Shown: positions 24,601-37,700 of the stretch, one piece after another | Layout of the letters: each line of letters opens with the position of its first letter | Position numbering within the stretch: the first letter of the stretch is position 1 | Source of the DNA: Camarhynchus parvulus | Taxonomy: Eukaryota; Chordata; Aves; Passeriformes; Thraupidae | Direction: 5' to 3' | Assembly: GCF_901933205.1 (NCBI RefSeq) | Contig: NC_044571.1 | Span: forward strand, 8,781,420 to 8,845,419 | DNA: 64,000 nucleotides | Notes under the pieces: generated by a model | Database searches by the model: none | The model's input: the letters and a program-made list of their open reading frames with translations, nothing else | What the model was told of the DNA's origin: nothing | Made by a program: the position numbers and the translations under genes

Positions 24601-26233
24601 TCTTCCTTCCAGAAAGGAAATCGAAAGGGGAGCATGACAGATACATATTTTTGATTGTTTAACACTTAGTTTTAACCAATAGGTGAATGCACTGGAAATA
24701 CAAGGCAGAGATAAATTAGAGGGATTCTTTATCTTCAGGTGGGAAATGCTGGTTTGACAAAACTGAATTTTTTTACTGGTACATATGGCTTTCATTAAAA
24801 TATTTGCAAAATATGTTGAAATATTCCGTTCTTACCTTTGTGCTACAGCTTTTATATTACACTGTTATTTTACATAAATGCAAACTGAAGTCTAATTTAA
24901 TGAGCCCAAAGGAAAGAGTTTGACTTCAGTGTTTGAATGTTTGCCCCCATGAAAAAGAATAAAATCAGTGCAAGTCACTTCAATTTATGATTCAGTATGA
25001 AACCAAATTTTGAAATCCTGCAGCTTTCCTGAGGATGGGAGTTCTGGTTTCTGACTGCCCCTAGTTCTGGGCTGATCATGGCACAGAAATGGGACTGAAG
25101 GGGTGCAGCACACACCATGGCCTGAGCTCCCTGCTCTGTACCACAGCATCCAAGTGCCACAAAAGCTCATTCAGCAGCATCTCTGGAAAACTTCTTTTTA
25201 ACTCATTTCAGTTGCTTTTTCTTTTCTTATTTATTGTTGGTGGGGCTTTTTTCCCTTTTATTTTCCCCTCTTTTTCTCTTCCAGGGACTTTTTTCATAGT
25301 CTTGTCTTTCTTTTTCTTTTTTCTCTCTTAAATGGTTTGGTGAGTGTGATGCTCTCTGTTGGCAGTCCATACATGGGTTAAAGGATGAGGAGAGGTGCTT
25401 TGCCCTTGCCTAGGGGTGGCTAAACTGCCTAAAATTTCTCCCTGGGAGACTGACTTTAATCCCTGCAGGAAGGTGGGAACATGGATGATATATGACTAAG
25501 CTATTTCATGGCTTATGGCTTTTATCAGCATGTAAATGAAAGACAGTGAGTGTCTCTTTCAAACGTTCACAGTGAAAAGGGTTCATTTGGACACATTATC
25601 AAAAAATAAGCAGTGAGAAAGAGATGGGAACACGGCAGAGAGAGGCAGAGACTGGGATGTGACCAGTGTAGGAATGAGTCACCTGAAGCCTCACAGAGGG
25701 ATGTGGTGCAGACTTTACTTTGTGACCCCAGGAAAGCAATTTACACCTTTTCAAAGCAGCTATTAACTTCAGGAGACCAAATTGAAACAGCATGAAAGAA
25801 ATTTCTTTCGCTGGACATGTCCATATGTAGGCTGGACACAAACCCCCTACTTACAGCCAGGAGAAAGCAATAACTGGGCTTCAGAAATTTACCTCTTGGG
25901 CTGCTGTGGATGCTCCCACCAGGACAAAAGCAGCTCTCAGAAATGCCTGTTTCTACCCCCAGCCTTCACGAGGAGCCAACAGGGCTCACCATGCCCAGCT
26001 ATCAGCAGTGCAGGGTCGGGAGTTAGGTGAGAAGCTGCAGCACCTGCCCTGCAGCATCTTGTTTGATGCAGCTGCTGAGTGGTTGCAAACCCCCTCACCT
26101 CAGGTGACACCTGTACAACAGGTGCTTTGGAAGCAAAACCATTTTCTTGTGATCTTGTACATGGATCTTGTGGAAAAAAAAATAAAATCTAACAGCCTGA
26201 TTTTTTTTTCTAAGGGAAAATGTTCTGTCGGGA
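18621..26233. other. Intergenic, nothing recognised
   Basis: AT-rich sequence with no exon, RNA gene or mobile element that I can identify. All open frames are short. Confidence 0.55.
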
Positions 26234-26239
26234 TTGTGC

Positions 26240-26718
26240 TATTGCATTTGCTGGGAAATGTCCTGACGAAGGCAGGAGTGATGAATCTGACTCCATGTTG
26301 TCAGAAGGCTAATTTATTATTTTATGATACTATATTATATTAAAGAATACTATACCAAACTCTATATAATACTATGATAAACTAAAATACTATACTAAAC
26401 TAAATACTGTACTAAACTCTACTAAAGAATACAGAAAAGATACTGAAGGCTAAAAAGATAATAATGAAAACTCATGACTCTAGAAAGAGTCTTGACACAG
26501 CTTGGCCCTGATTGGCCAAAGAGTCGAAAACAACTCACAGCAGAATCCAATGAAACAATCACCTGTGGGTAAACAATCTCCAAACACACTCCACATGTGA
26601 GCACAACACAGGAGAAGCAAATGAGATAAGAATTGTTTTCCTTTTCTCTGAGGCTTCTCAGCTTCCCAGGAGAAACATCCTGGGTGAAGGGATTTTTTCA
26701 GAGAATGTGAATGCCACA
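26240..26718 (-). mobile_element. Solo LTR, ERVK-like, minus strand
   Basis: On the minus strand it begins TGTGGC and ends GCAATA (TA for the usual CA). TTGTGC at 26234-26239 and 26719-26724 is a 6-bp target-site duplication. It shares CTGAAAAAATCC, AAGCTGAGAAGCCTCAG, a CCAATCA box and the GCCTTCTGA block with the two LTRs in OTC introns. Its AT-rich middle (about 26310-26430) is a degenerate series of TAGTAT/TACTAT units, unlike either sister copy. Confidence 0.85.
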
Positions 26719-26724
26719 TTGTGC

Positions 26725-29700
26725 TGCTTCAAGATTCTTGAATGTCAGAGCCAAATTAAAAAAAAAAAGCAAGTGAGAAATGTGCTATTAGGAAATCACA
26801 GATACTTTTAAGGGCCTCAACCGTTGGGCTGTTCCTTTCAGAAGATAATTCCTTAATCAAAAACTGCCTTGTTTTTAGAAATACAGCAAGGGACAGGTAA
26901 GATCAGCATCTAATGGAGGAGTTCAGTCTGGCAGTTTTTGTGCCGTCCAAGTTATTGTTTCTTGTATTCATGCATAGCCATAAAACTGTTACAGGTCTTA
27001 AATAAGAAACCCTAAAACATTATAAGGTGTCAGAACAGAGAAACAGAGGGTAGAGAAAATTCAGACAGCACTCCCTACCCATTCTGTCTATCTTTCCTGG
27101 AAAATAAGAATCTTGAAAAGACTAAAGAGAAACTTATTAGCCTTTCAATAGCAATCCAGTGTTCTAATGTGCATCCCAGGCCAAACTCAGCCCTCATTTA
27201 AGTGATTGGGACACTCATGAAGTCAGGAAATTCATGGAGTCAGGCTTTTGCCTGAATTTGGCTTCCTTTTTAAATGGGGGAGCTCCTTTGGGTTTTTTTT
27301 CCCTAGGAGTGAAAATACAGTTTACAACCAGGATGTGATACATCCCTTCACAAATAATAAACAAATTCCCTGTGACAGAAGCTCAGCCTCACCTAACTGA
27401 GCTCTGTGCAGCACTCAGAAGAAAAAGAATAAAAAGCTGCTACAGCTCTAACACAAGCTGGGATGAACAGGATGTGTACCTGACTTCTGGTTTGAATTCA
27501 GCAGGCTCCTCTCTCCTAACAGTACAAACAGATCCTGCTTCCCCAAGCATATGGCAGCAGCACATGCAATTTACATCCCAGATGGGATCTTTGTCAGGCA
27601 ATGTCCGACTATAAAATGTCACAAGAAGTCACTTCAGATCCCCATTATTGAATGCAGACGCTCAGCATTCCCTTTTGTAGCACTGTCCACAGCTCCAGGA
27701 GAGGTGCTTTTATTATAATTTTTATTTGTACTGCATTAGTACCTGCAAGTTAGAGAGCACTGCAACGCCTCTGCCATCGTACTGTGAAAAATGAAAAATG
27801 TAGGGTTCCTTCAGATGCCCACAGACTCATTTAGCCACAGATGAAACCAGTTGGAGTGACATATAATGAGGAGGAATGGGACAGGAAAAACAACAGTGCA
27901 TGGTTACTGCAGAGCATATTTTATCATTTGGTCTCAAAGCTTGGAAAACAGGGTAAGCAAAATTATCCCTGTTTCAAAGGTGGGGAACCAGAGGCATGAG
28001 CAGGTGACTTGTCAGAGCATGCCAAAGCAGTGACAGAGCTGGCATCAAAACCCCAGTCACAGGCCAGCCCTTCACTTTCACACTGCCTCCTCCTCACACA
28101 CTCGGGTCCCATTTAGAGAGATCACGTAATGCCTATGAATAGCTCAGCCACACACATGTCAATGTGGGGGCAAAACACCACGCAGAATAGGCTTTTCATC
28201 TCCTTGGTGCCTGTACCATCATGCTTAATTGGCACTGCTGTGTGGGCAGCACAATGGAAATGCCTGCAAAATGCAGATTTTAAAGACCTGTATGAAAAGG
28301 GCCCCTCTTCCAGGAGGAGGAAAAGCATGTGTGCACTCAGTGGGAAACTGGATATCCAGGCAAATGGGGTTGTGATTTCTGGCATTGCAGAGGATGGAAA
28401 TCAACAGGGCATCAAAGTAAATAAATGGACAGAAGTCTGGAATGGGAAAAGAGAATGTTTGTGCTTGATATATTTATAAAGAAGACAGAAGCAGAAAGGG
28501 ATAGAGCAGGGAAGGAAATTGCTTTATCAATGCACATGCATTAGATTTAATGGGTTTCATACTAGGAAAGCCAAGAGTGGAAGGATTCATGTATTCCCCT
28601 CACAATGGACTATTACAAATACCATGTGGGGCACAGCAAGTAACTCAGGCTGTGGAAATTCGTCTTACAGTGGACCTGAAAGACAGGGAGAATGGTCAAT
28701 GAGAGGCTTCTGAGGTCAAGAAGAGTGGTGATGATGAAGGGAAGGGAAGGAAGATGCAAAGGATGATGTTTCAGCCCAGAAACATTACTTCCACGTTAAT
28801 GAATGGCTCTTACAAGCTCATCAGTGTATGTGGCTGGAATGCAGAGAGGATGAGCAATGGACTGTGAGTTTCTTGTTTCAAAGGAAGCAAGGAGAAGAAC
28901 AGAGGAAGCCATTGATGAGAAGCATTAAAGGAATAAACAGAGAAGTAAAAAGAGGTCTTAGGAGGCAGAGGACTGCCAAAGCCACAGAAAGAAAGGGTTG
29001 AACAAGGGGATAAAACTGATGTCACCAAAGCCAGTAAGGAGGGTTATGACCTAAAGATAGGGAGTAACTGGGAAAGAAGAGATCAACAACAGTGTATGTG
29101 CCACCCACCAACAACTGCACAAGCAGTGGACCACTGTTCATCCCATTTCCCTTACCCTGGCCCACGAGCACATGAGAGAACTTTAGTCGTGTGGCAAAAA
29201 CTTTGTCTTGAAGGATCTTACCTCTTTTCACTGACCAACCTTGCCTCATGTCCTTCATCCATGCTGACAGTGACACTGGTGTTAACACCACTGGCTTGAC
29301 ATGGCAGTGCCATGAAACCCAGATAATTGCACCATGAAAACCCAAGAGTTTCACAGCACATCACATAGCCAGTCTCTAGCCAGTAATTTGCCTGCAATAC
29401 TGTCCCCTTAGCAAGAATTTGCAAAATCCTGAGAACTTGGTCTGGACGAGAAAATGTTCAGTGTAACCCGTGAATTTCCTGCAGTCATTAATCTGATGTT
29501 TTTATTTTACCTCTCCTAGTCATCCTGGTCCCTTTTAATGAGACTGCATATTAAGTCATTCTAGGCTTTACCTGTAAATTTGCATGCAGCAAGATTTTGA
29601 TTAATGTTTTTAATAAAATTTCTTTAGTTTAGTCAGGCAGCAACTTCCCCACTGCCAAACACCCACGCCCAGCCTGCTGTCTTTCCATTTCATCCAGTGA

Positions 29701-32700
29701 GCCAGGTCAAGCCCCAGTCAAAGCCTCATTCCTGGGAGGCTCCCACTGGGCTATAAAACTGATAATGACACGAGGACAGTGAGCCCAGTGCTCAGACACA
29801 GTAATTGCTCAGCAGTCCATAAGAGAAATAATCACAGTGTATAGATAGCAGCCAGCACAGGGAGACCAGAGAGTCCAGAAAAACAAACATATTGTTCTCC
29901 AAAGAAGACCTCTAGTTAACTTCTCTCTGCCTTCGTCTAGACTGGAATTAACCTTATGAATTCAGGCAATTATTCTCTGCCCTGACTCTTGTGTGAGTGG
30001 CTTCAGAGCCACCTCCCTGCTGTCTCCAGAAGCAGCAGTCCACAAGGACATTTCAGATATTAATTGGAAGGGAAATGTTTGCCAAAGGTCAGTTCCAGCG
30101 GAAGAAAAGCCCTTTTCATTGTGGCTGGGGGAAGAGCGGGAAAAAAAAGAATCTCAAGGGAGGCACAGCCAGCCTTTGTGATTTATTTGGTAGAAGGCAG
30201 GTGAGAATCAGTGAATCATCCCCCTCCTATATATTTTTGCTCAGCCTTTACCAACTTAACACATTTCTAGCCAGGACATAGATCACTTCAGCACAGTTTT
30301 CAAGACTGTGCTTTTTTTTTCCCTACACTTATGCACACACATGATAAATCACTCTGCTGATGACTTTGTGTGGATTAGTGCACAGGAATGTTTAAATCAG
30401 TGTTTGGAGTGGCTCATCTCACTTGCTGATGGCCAGCACCCAGTTTAATGCAAAATGGCATTCAGAGCCCAGAAGGGTCTTACTCTTGTATTTCACCTGA
30501 GATCACAATGCCGATTGGGATGCAGAGACTGAAGTTTAAGAAGAAAAAGGATGGGAAATTATGAAGGACACATTGAAGGCCTCCTGACAGTTCAAGGCAG
30601 AGGCAGGAAATACATCATAAATTATTTCAGCAAGGTCTTCTGCCACACTGGACATCTACCCCTTTGCTGTGCATGCATTTCTCTACAGATCCAGACATCT
30701 CTGGCAGCTCTCATCCTGTTCCGGAATTTTTCCTCTCAGACAAATGTAGGATTGCTTTACTTTTATTTTTGTGGTTACTGACAATATATGACATAAATGG
30801 AGCATCACATTGCATTCATTATTTAAGAGTTGGGGTGTTTTTTTTGTAAAAAATTTCTCATTTCAGGCCTTTGTTCCTCACTGTCTCATGTTCCTGGGTC
30901 CTGGTAAGCTGGGAAATGCATTGGGGGTTCTAGGACTGACAGAAGGGAATGGGCAGATGTACTGGATCATTCTGACTGTGCTGAAAGTCTCTGAAAAACA
31001 GAATGAAGATCCTGGCTACAGCACAATCACCTGCCAAGCACCTCAGTGCCAAACACTGGAGGTGGCTCCAGGGTGTTCAGACCATGAGCCCAGGTTTTCA
31101 GGCAGCCATGGACTCAGAGGTTTGGGATAGGAGGGTCCCCAAAGCTGGTAGGCACTTGGGTCTCTGTCCCCTCACCAGGTAAACACCTGGGTTAAAGGAC
31201 ATATTCTCTTCAGTAGCCTGCAGAAAAAACTCAAAGACAAGTAAAATTTCCTGAAAGAAACTGAGCTCTACTGTGAAAAACTGGCACAGGAAGGTGTTTT
31301 GATACTGTCACAACTGCAGCTGGAAAAAACTGCCTCCAGTTTTTGCAGAAGTTTTGCTGCAACGAGTGTTCTCCTGCTTAAGCGTTTGCTTAAACACGTC
31401 CTGTGTTTGCCTCTGCAAGCAGCCCCTGTAATACAAGCTCTCCATCCTCATCCTGCTATCAGACAACCAGGCAGTCTGTGAGCAATGGCTCTCCAATAAC
31501 TGGTTGAAAAAGAGAACTGCTGCAAGGAAAGGCACTGGATACCTCTTTTGGAGACAGTCCAGACATTCAGCATGTAGAGGCTAATCCAGTTAAGCCATGT
31601 AAGGCACATACTCTGCAGATTACCTTTTTAGCTGCCTAGCTAACAACCTACAAGGACCTCCTTCATTTTTTTGTGTAATAGCCTTTGACACCTGTTTCTC
31701 ACAGGCAGCAGTAATCTGGAGACAGGCAGTATGAGCTTGCTTTCAGAGTTACTGAGTGCTTAAGGTCCATGCAATTTCTGTGAATTTATTTCTCCCAAAG
31801 GTTAGGTCCCTTGTCTATAAATTAACTTTGGAAGTCAGCAGGACCCTGACTATTGTTACTTGCAATATACAATGCTCAGAATAAACATGTTTGTGATCCT
31901 TCTGCTTTCCACCTCAGCAATGGGGAAGAATGAAAAAATGCACTGTGGCCTTGAGCATCAGCAATGAGCCTTGGGAAACAGCTTTGGCCCTTTGCAGAAT
32001 GGGGCAAGTCCAAAAATTACAGGTGAAACAACTGCCCTGCCTAATTATGATGATTCCAGAGGGCCACACCTCTGTGGGAGGAATGCTCCCATAGCCATCC
32101 ACAGTGCAACAGTGGAGTTCTGTCGAGCTGCAGGGACAGGAACAAGGAACTTGACTTGTTGTGACTTTTTTCCATAGTCAGAGCTGAACCCCTCCAGGTG
32201 GCAATAACTGACTGCCCCCACAATTCAGGATCCATCCTGCCTTTAGAAACCTCTAATACAGGTTGGATGCACTGCCCTCCCAGAACATCAGAAAAGCTTT
32301 TCCTTGGCAGACCCAGTTATTCCTGCTATATGGACGCCTAGAAGCAATTTGTGCATAGTCACTACAATAGTCTTTCAGAGGAATTTATTTAACATGCTTT
32401 CCTGAGTCCTTAATTGCAGTCTTGTGAATTCTAGTTACTACCCTGAGCAAATCAACAGTGTTGCTGGGAGAATAATCCCCTGGTTTCCTTTTCCCAGGAA
32501 GACAACTAGTGAAAAAGATAGTTCTGCTGTACTGCAACTTCCTATAGCTGTTTTTGATTGCACTGTCCTCCCTAGTGTTACAATAGGAATTAAACTTCTC
32601 TCTCTGGTGCAGTTTTTGGATTCTCTCCTGCTGGGAAGATGCTCTGTAATGCCCAGTGATTCACAGCTCTGATATTTCATGTCTAATGGAATTATTTCTG

Positions 32701-34519
32701 CATGGAATTGTTACCTTTCCTGAGAGAGAGACATTCATAAAGCTGGTAGGAGACAAATTATATACATCTTCCCCTATCTCCTCCGCAGTGCTTCTCAAAA
32801 TCAAATTATCTGGCTACACTTTTAAAAGTTCCTCCCATTGCAAGAATGTGTGAGAAATTTAAAGAAAAACATGGGGTATTGAAATTACACAAAACACAGG
32901 AAATTCAGGGTTACAAATGGACTTAAGAAAGACCCAGCTGTGTCACAGCACAGAGGATTAAGATGGGTGATCTGAAAGCTCTCTCTCCTTTCTCTGTAGA
33001 CCATATTATCAATAGGTCTCCATTATAGGATTATATGTCTATTAGGCATATGCATAGATCACCACATGAGGTGTGTTCTGTAATTGTTAGATTTGGATTA
33101 TGACATTTTATTGCTTGAAGTCAGTCTGAGTTTGAAGTGTTTGAGACATCCTGCCTCTGCTCCCTTCAGAGGTGGCTGTGTCCTGTCTCAGTGGCAGTGC
33201 CCCAGAGGAGCCCACAGGGCTGCTCTGCCACAAGGGAAATTCCCTGGACAGATGCTTGTGCCATTGCCCCTCCCGCACCCTGTCCTCAGGAATCCCCCAA
33301 AACTGCTCTGGGGCTGAAGTCAGAAATCTGAGCTGTGCAGTGGGTCCCATAACCCTTCTGGTGAATCATGCAGGGATCCTGTGCTGCTGGCAGACATTTC
33401 TTTTCAATTAGTTCAATTCCCAAAGTAAGCAGATATATTCCAAGTGATATCAATTACAAACATTTCAGTCTGCCTCGGGACAAGAGCAGTGCACCATCTG
33501 TGGGGCTCCATTCTTGGGGTTTGCAGGGACAAACCTGCCCCACTGAGGCTGCCCTGGGGGGGCAGTTCAGCCCCATGGCACAGGGCAGGGGCTCCTGGAG
33601 CAGCCCAACAGGGCAGGAGGTCATGGGATGTGATCACCCATCAGTGGGACAGTGCCTTGCAGAAAACACAAGGGCTCTGCTGTGGCTGAAGCCCTTCCAT
33701 GGGGAGAGCACACCCCAGAGATGCAGGAGAGCCTCCCAGGAGACCAGAGCAGTGCAGGTCCCATCCTTGCACCACCAAAGAGCACAGCAGGCTGCCCTGC
33801 CAGCAGGGACATGTCAGGAGGGCACTCTGACACCTTCGTTTCTATCCTAAGCCAAGGATTCTGTGCAGCTGCCTGTGCTGAGACTCAGTTCTGTGTGTGC
33901 ACTAGAAGTGTTTCTTATTTCAGGCGCTCAAGGTTGTCTTTCTTTGTTACCCAAACAAGAACAGCCAGCCACGAGCGCTGTGTGTGGCACAGATCTGGGC
34001 AGCAGTGGCTGCCAGTGTGTCAAACACAAACCTTTGGCACAGCAACACCCAGGCCAAGTTCACCTGGGCACAGAATTGGGAACAGGATGGGAAAGCTGGC
34101 CTCCATTTTGGGCCACAGACAGAATTTGGTTTGTTTACTCCCAAAAGAGGTGTTTTAACACCACTGAGTTGGCATTACTGTGGTGAGTCTTGTCTTTACC
34201 TTCTGAACCAGGTGTCCCACACTGAGGCTGCTGAGGGGCTGTGAATCCCATGGGCCAAACCTGGGGCATGGGGGGGTTCCCACCTCTCAGGGCTGGGATA
34301 CACCCACCCCACACACCCTGAGCAGCAAGGGAGCCATGGAGTGCTCCTCCTCCTCCAGGAGTCCAAACTGGCCAGGAGTGGGACCAGGGAGAACATTCAC
34401 CTCCCCTGCAGATAGCGGGTGCCCGTATCAGGTGAGGCTGCTGGACAGACAGAAGTCAGTCAGGTACTCTGAACTTGCTGACTGTGAGATGGAGTTGTGA
34501 AGGCTCACGACTTCAGGGG
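26725..34519. other. Intergenic, nothing recognised
   Basis: Mostly AT-rich. The part from about 33.1 to 34.4 kb is more G+C-rich but has few CpG and no recognisable exon; a 168-codon frame at 33652-34158 overlaps other open frames and looks like chance. Confidence 0.55.
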
Positions 34520-34718
34520 TGGTGGGGCCCAGGAAAAGGTTGTCCAGGGAACTTGTGGGTGCCCCATCCCTGGGAGAGATCAAGGCCAGGTTGGATCAGG
34601 CCTTGAACAGCCTGGCCACGTGGAAGGTGTCCCTGCCTGAGGCAGGATGGTTGGAACAAGAGGATCTTTAAGGTCCCTTCCAACCCAAACCATTCTGTGA
34701 CTCCATGATCCTATAACC
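34520..34718 (+). mobile_element. CR1 LINE 3' end
   Basis: The sequence around GTGCCCCATCCCTGGGAGAG and GGCCAGGTTGGATCAGGCCT matches the last part of CR1 ORF2, and CCTTCCAACCCAAACCATTC followed by CTGTGACTCCATGATCC is the CR1 3' tail. It is a 5'-truncated plus-strand copy with no usable frame. Confidence 0.92.
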
Positions 34719-37700
34719 TGTGTGGGTAGTTCATCTTTCTCCCTTCAATTAATATTATTTTGCATTTAAATCACTAAGCATGACCTGCATTTGCCCTGCC
34801 AACTCTTCAGTACACTTCTCCAGCTATCATTGCTGTTCCTTACAGTTGGAATTAAGTTTTGGCTCAACTAAGTAAACTTTGATCAGCAAAGATTGAGGAT
34901 CTTGGTGCTCGTCCCTCTTTCTGGATATATTATGCTTGTGTTGGAGCCTACACTGCATGAGTGCCAATCCCCTGAAAATAGGCCCATTAAAGAGCAACAG
35001 CATTCATTAATCCTCTAGCCTATAATGCAGACCACAAGGAACTTTCCAAGGGATTTGGCAAGGGCAGGCGATGCTTTGACTGGGGTTGTGAAGGATCTGT
35101 TGTCTGAATGGAGGCACCTCAGATTTCCTGCCCCTAGAGAAAAATCCTCTACACACATACACATGGAAGAGATCATCAGCCTTTACAGAGGCCACAAAGA
35201 TTTGGGATTTCTTCAAAAAGCTGGTAACAAGATTGTGTAAGAATCAAATAACCTTGCAAATAGCTGTATCCCATTAGTCACGAGAACAAATGCTGGGCTG
35301 AATTAAATGTTGATTGTGGCTTATGAAGTGTCTCTGTACACATAACCTTGGGCAAGACCCAAAAATTCTGGGCTCTGCATTTGAAAAGCAGCTGACTAAA
35401 TAGCCATGGCAAAATAATCAAAAAAGCACCGTTTATTTTCTCAATTAACCAAGTGATTAGCTGAGAAATGGGTGCCACAGAAGAAAGAAGAAAGCTTTCC
35501 CTTTTTGTGAAATCTGTTTTTCAGACTTTTCACCAGTATTATACATTCCTGGAAAACAAAACTAAGCTCAATATATCTCAGCTCAGCCATGAAATCTTTC
35601 CCCTGACTGAACAATCAGTTCAGTGCACTGCTCAGACCTTCGTGCAGCTCTTGTTCCCCTCTCACAAAATTTGAAAGGCAGCAAGATAATTATGGATTAC
35701 TTACAGCCCTGTCTTATGAGAGGCAGACATTAATTCAGGAGTTCTAGAGGACTTCAGGCAACCAAGCCTTGGTGCTTCCTTTCTATTTAGTTATTCCTGT
35801 ATTTCCCTTTTAGCAGTTCAGGCTTTTACAGGCGACTGCTTCCACTACCAGACAATGAGTAAATCTGCTGTACCTGGTGTCATTCCTGGTGTAAGCTGGC
35901 TCAAATAAAATATTTAATTATGTTTGAGAATTTTTACTTTGTTCTCTCCTGGTTGTCCAGGCTCCCCACTCAGACCTCCCTAAGTTACACTAATCATTTG
36001 CAAATTCTTTCCACGGGCCTCTCACCTGCTGTGGTCACTGTGCTCTCTCCCCTGTAGCACACAGGAAAAAATGGTGTTCTTCCTCCTTGAGAAAATGATA
36101 AAGAAGATTTCTGCCCCTCTTTGTCTACTAAATCTCTAGTGAATGTTAGCTCACTTTTGGAAGATCACACACAGATAATCAAAGAATCCCCCCACTGCTG
36201 TTAATGTGCTGCAGAACAAGTATTTACAGAGTCTGGGAACTGCTAAGAAGCAATCCTGTACTTTTCTTTCTAGGCACAGAATAGGAGTTATCCTCTACAG
36301 GCCATGAATATAGTGAGGGAGTGGCTGCCAAAGCACTGGATTTGGGGCCATCTGAGGTGCTGTAGGATGGCCTTGCTGGCCACCAGTTTCTGCCCTCCGT
36401 GCCCCGTTGGTCCTGTGTCCCATCTGCTGGATCTGTGCAGATGTCTCCAAGACTCCCAGCTGTCTAAAATGACATCAAAGTACCTCTGGGCTCCTGTGGT
36501 CCCCCATGGCCTCAGCTGGGATCAGAGCCAGATTTAGTACTAACTTTGGATCTGCATCTGGACTTTGAGCACCAGAGTTAGCATGAATATTCCCTCTTGG
36601 GACACAGCACAGCCTCAGTGCTGCCTGTGTGTGAGGTCTGGGTGTGCCTGCACAAGTAGGAGCACACAACCAGCCCTGCAGGAAAGAGGAACAGGATGGG
36701 GGGGTCAGTCCACCCCTTGTGCCTCTGTGAAGATGGATTAGGCTGGCAGCTGCCCCCACCAGTGCAGGGTCAGCAGAGCACAGCCATGCAGATGTGTGGG
36801 GTGAGATATTGGACCAGGGGATTATTGAATGAGTCAGACGTGGGTAAGACTTGATAGATCTGAACTGACCCAGGGCTGCTCTCTGGGTCAAACAGAAGAG
36901 CAGGATTTTGGTGGAAGGAAGGTCTAGGCTATCAGGAGCCAGGCAGGACCATCCCTGTAAAAACACAGAGAAAACAACACCCTATCCTTCAAGTACACTC
37001 AGCAATGAAAACAGCACTCCTACTGATTAAAGCATAATAAATGTAATGAAAAATGAAAAACCCTGTAAGCTATTAGTTATGCTACCTGTTATGCATTTGG
37101 TTTAAGCCCTTTGAATGCTGATAAACTGTTTTCCCCTGTAGAAAATCTCCCTACATTATTGCTGTTTTCCTTATTCACCACATTTGCAGTCATCACTAGT
37201 AAATTCAAGTAATGAATTAATGAGGAGTCTGGGTGGCATCATAATGCTCTCTTGCACACTACCACAGCTACCACTCAGCAATCCCAGGATTCTTAACCTG
37301 CCCAAGTGGATTAATCCTTGCAGTGCTTCTCTGCTGTATGTCAAGGCAGTGAAAGTCCCTACAGGCATAACAGAAACCCTTCCGGGCACCACATTTCAGG
37401 GTCTGTGGGGCAGAAAGTCTATTTGGTACCAATCCAATGCCTCTAGGAAGTGTCAGATCTGCTCTGTGAGCACTGTGCAGACAGTCTACACATGTTCCAT
37501 AAAATCTGCCTGCTGGGATGGTTTTGGTTCCCAGCACACAGGCTGGGTATTGCACATGCAGGAGGGTGTAGGAGGTTCAGTGATTCCACACAGTGGAATC
37601 CAGTGCTTAGATATGTAAAGTCCACCCAGTATTTCTATAAAGCACAAGAACAGCTCATGGTGTGAGCAGTTTGTGCAAGACAGAGCAGGGGCTGTCATCC

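Noticed and set aside
26310..26430. AT-rich TACTAT-type series taken as a CRISPR-like or ordered repeat array
   Set aside because: Units are irregular with no constant spacers, and it is the AT-rich middle of an LTR.
33652..34158. 168-codon open frame in the G+C-richer stretch
   Set aside because: Several frames on both strands are open here, which reflects base composition. No conserved motif and no splice pattern.
36475..36966. 163-codon minus-strand open frame
   Set aside because: Begins and ends without splice or promoter support and resembles no known protein.
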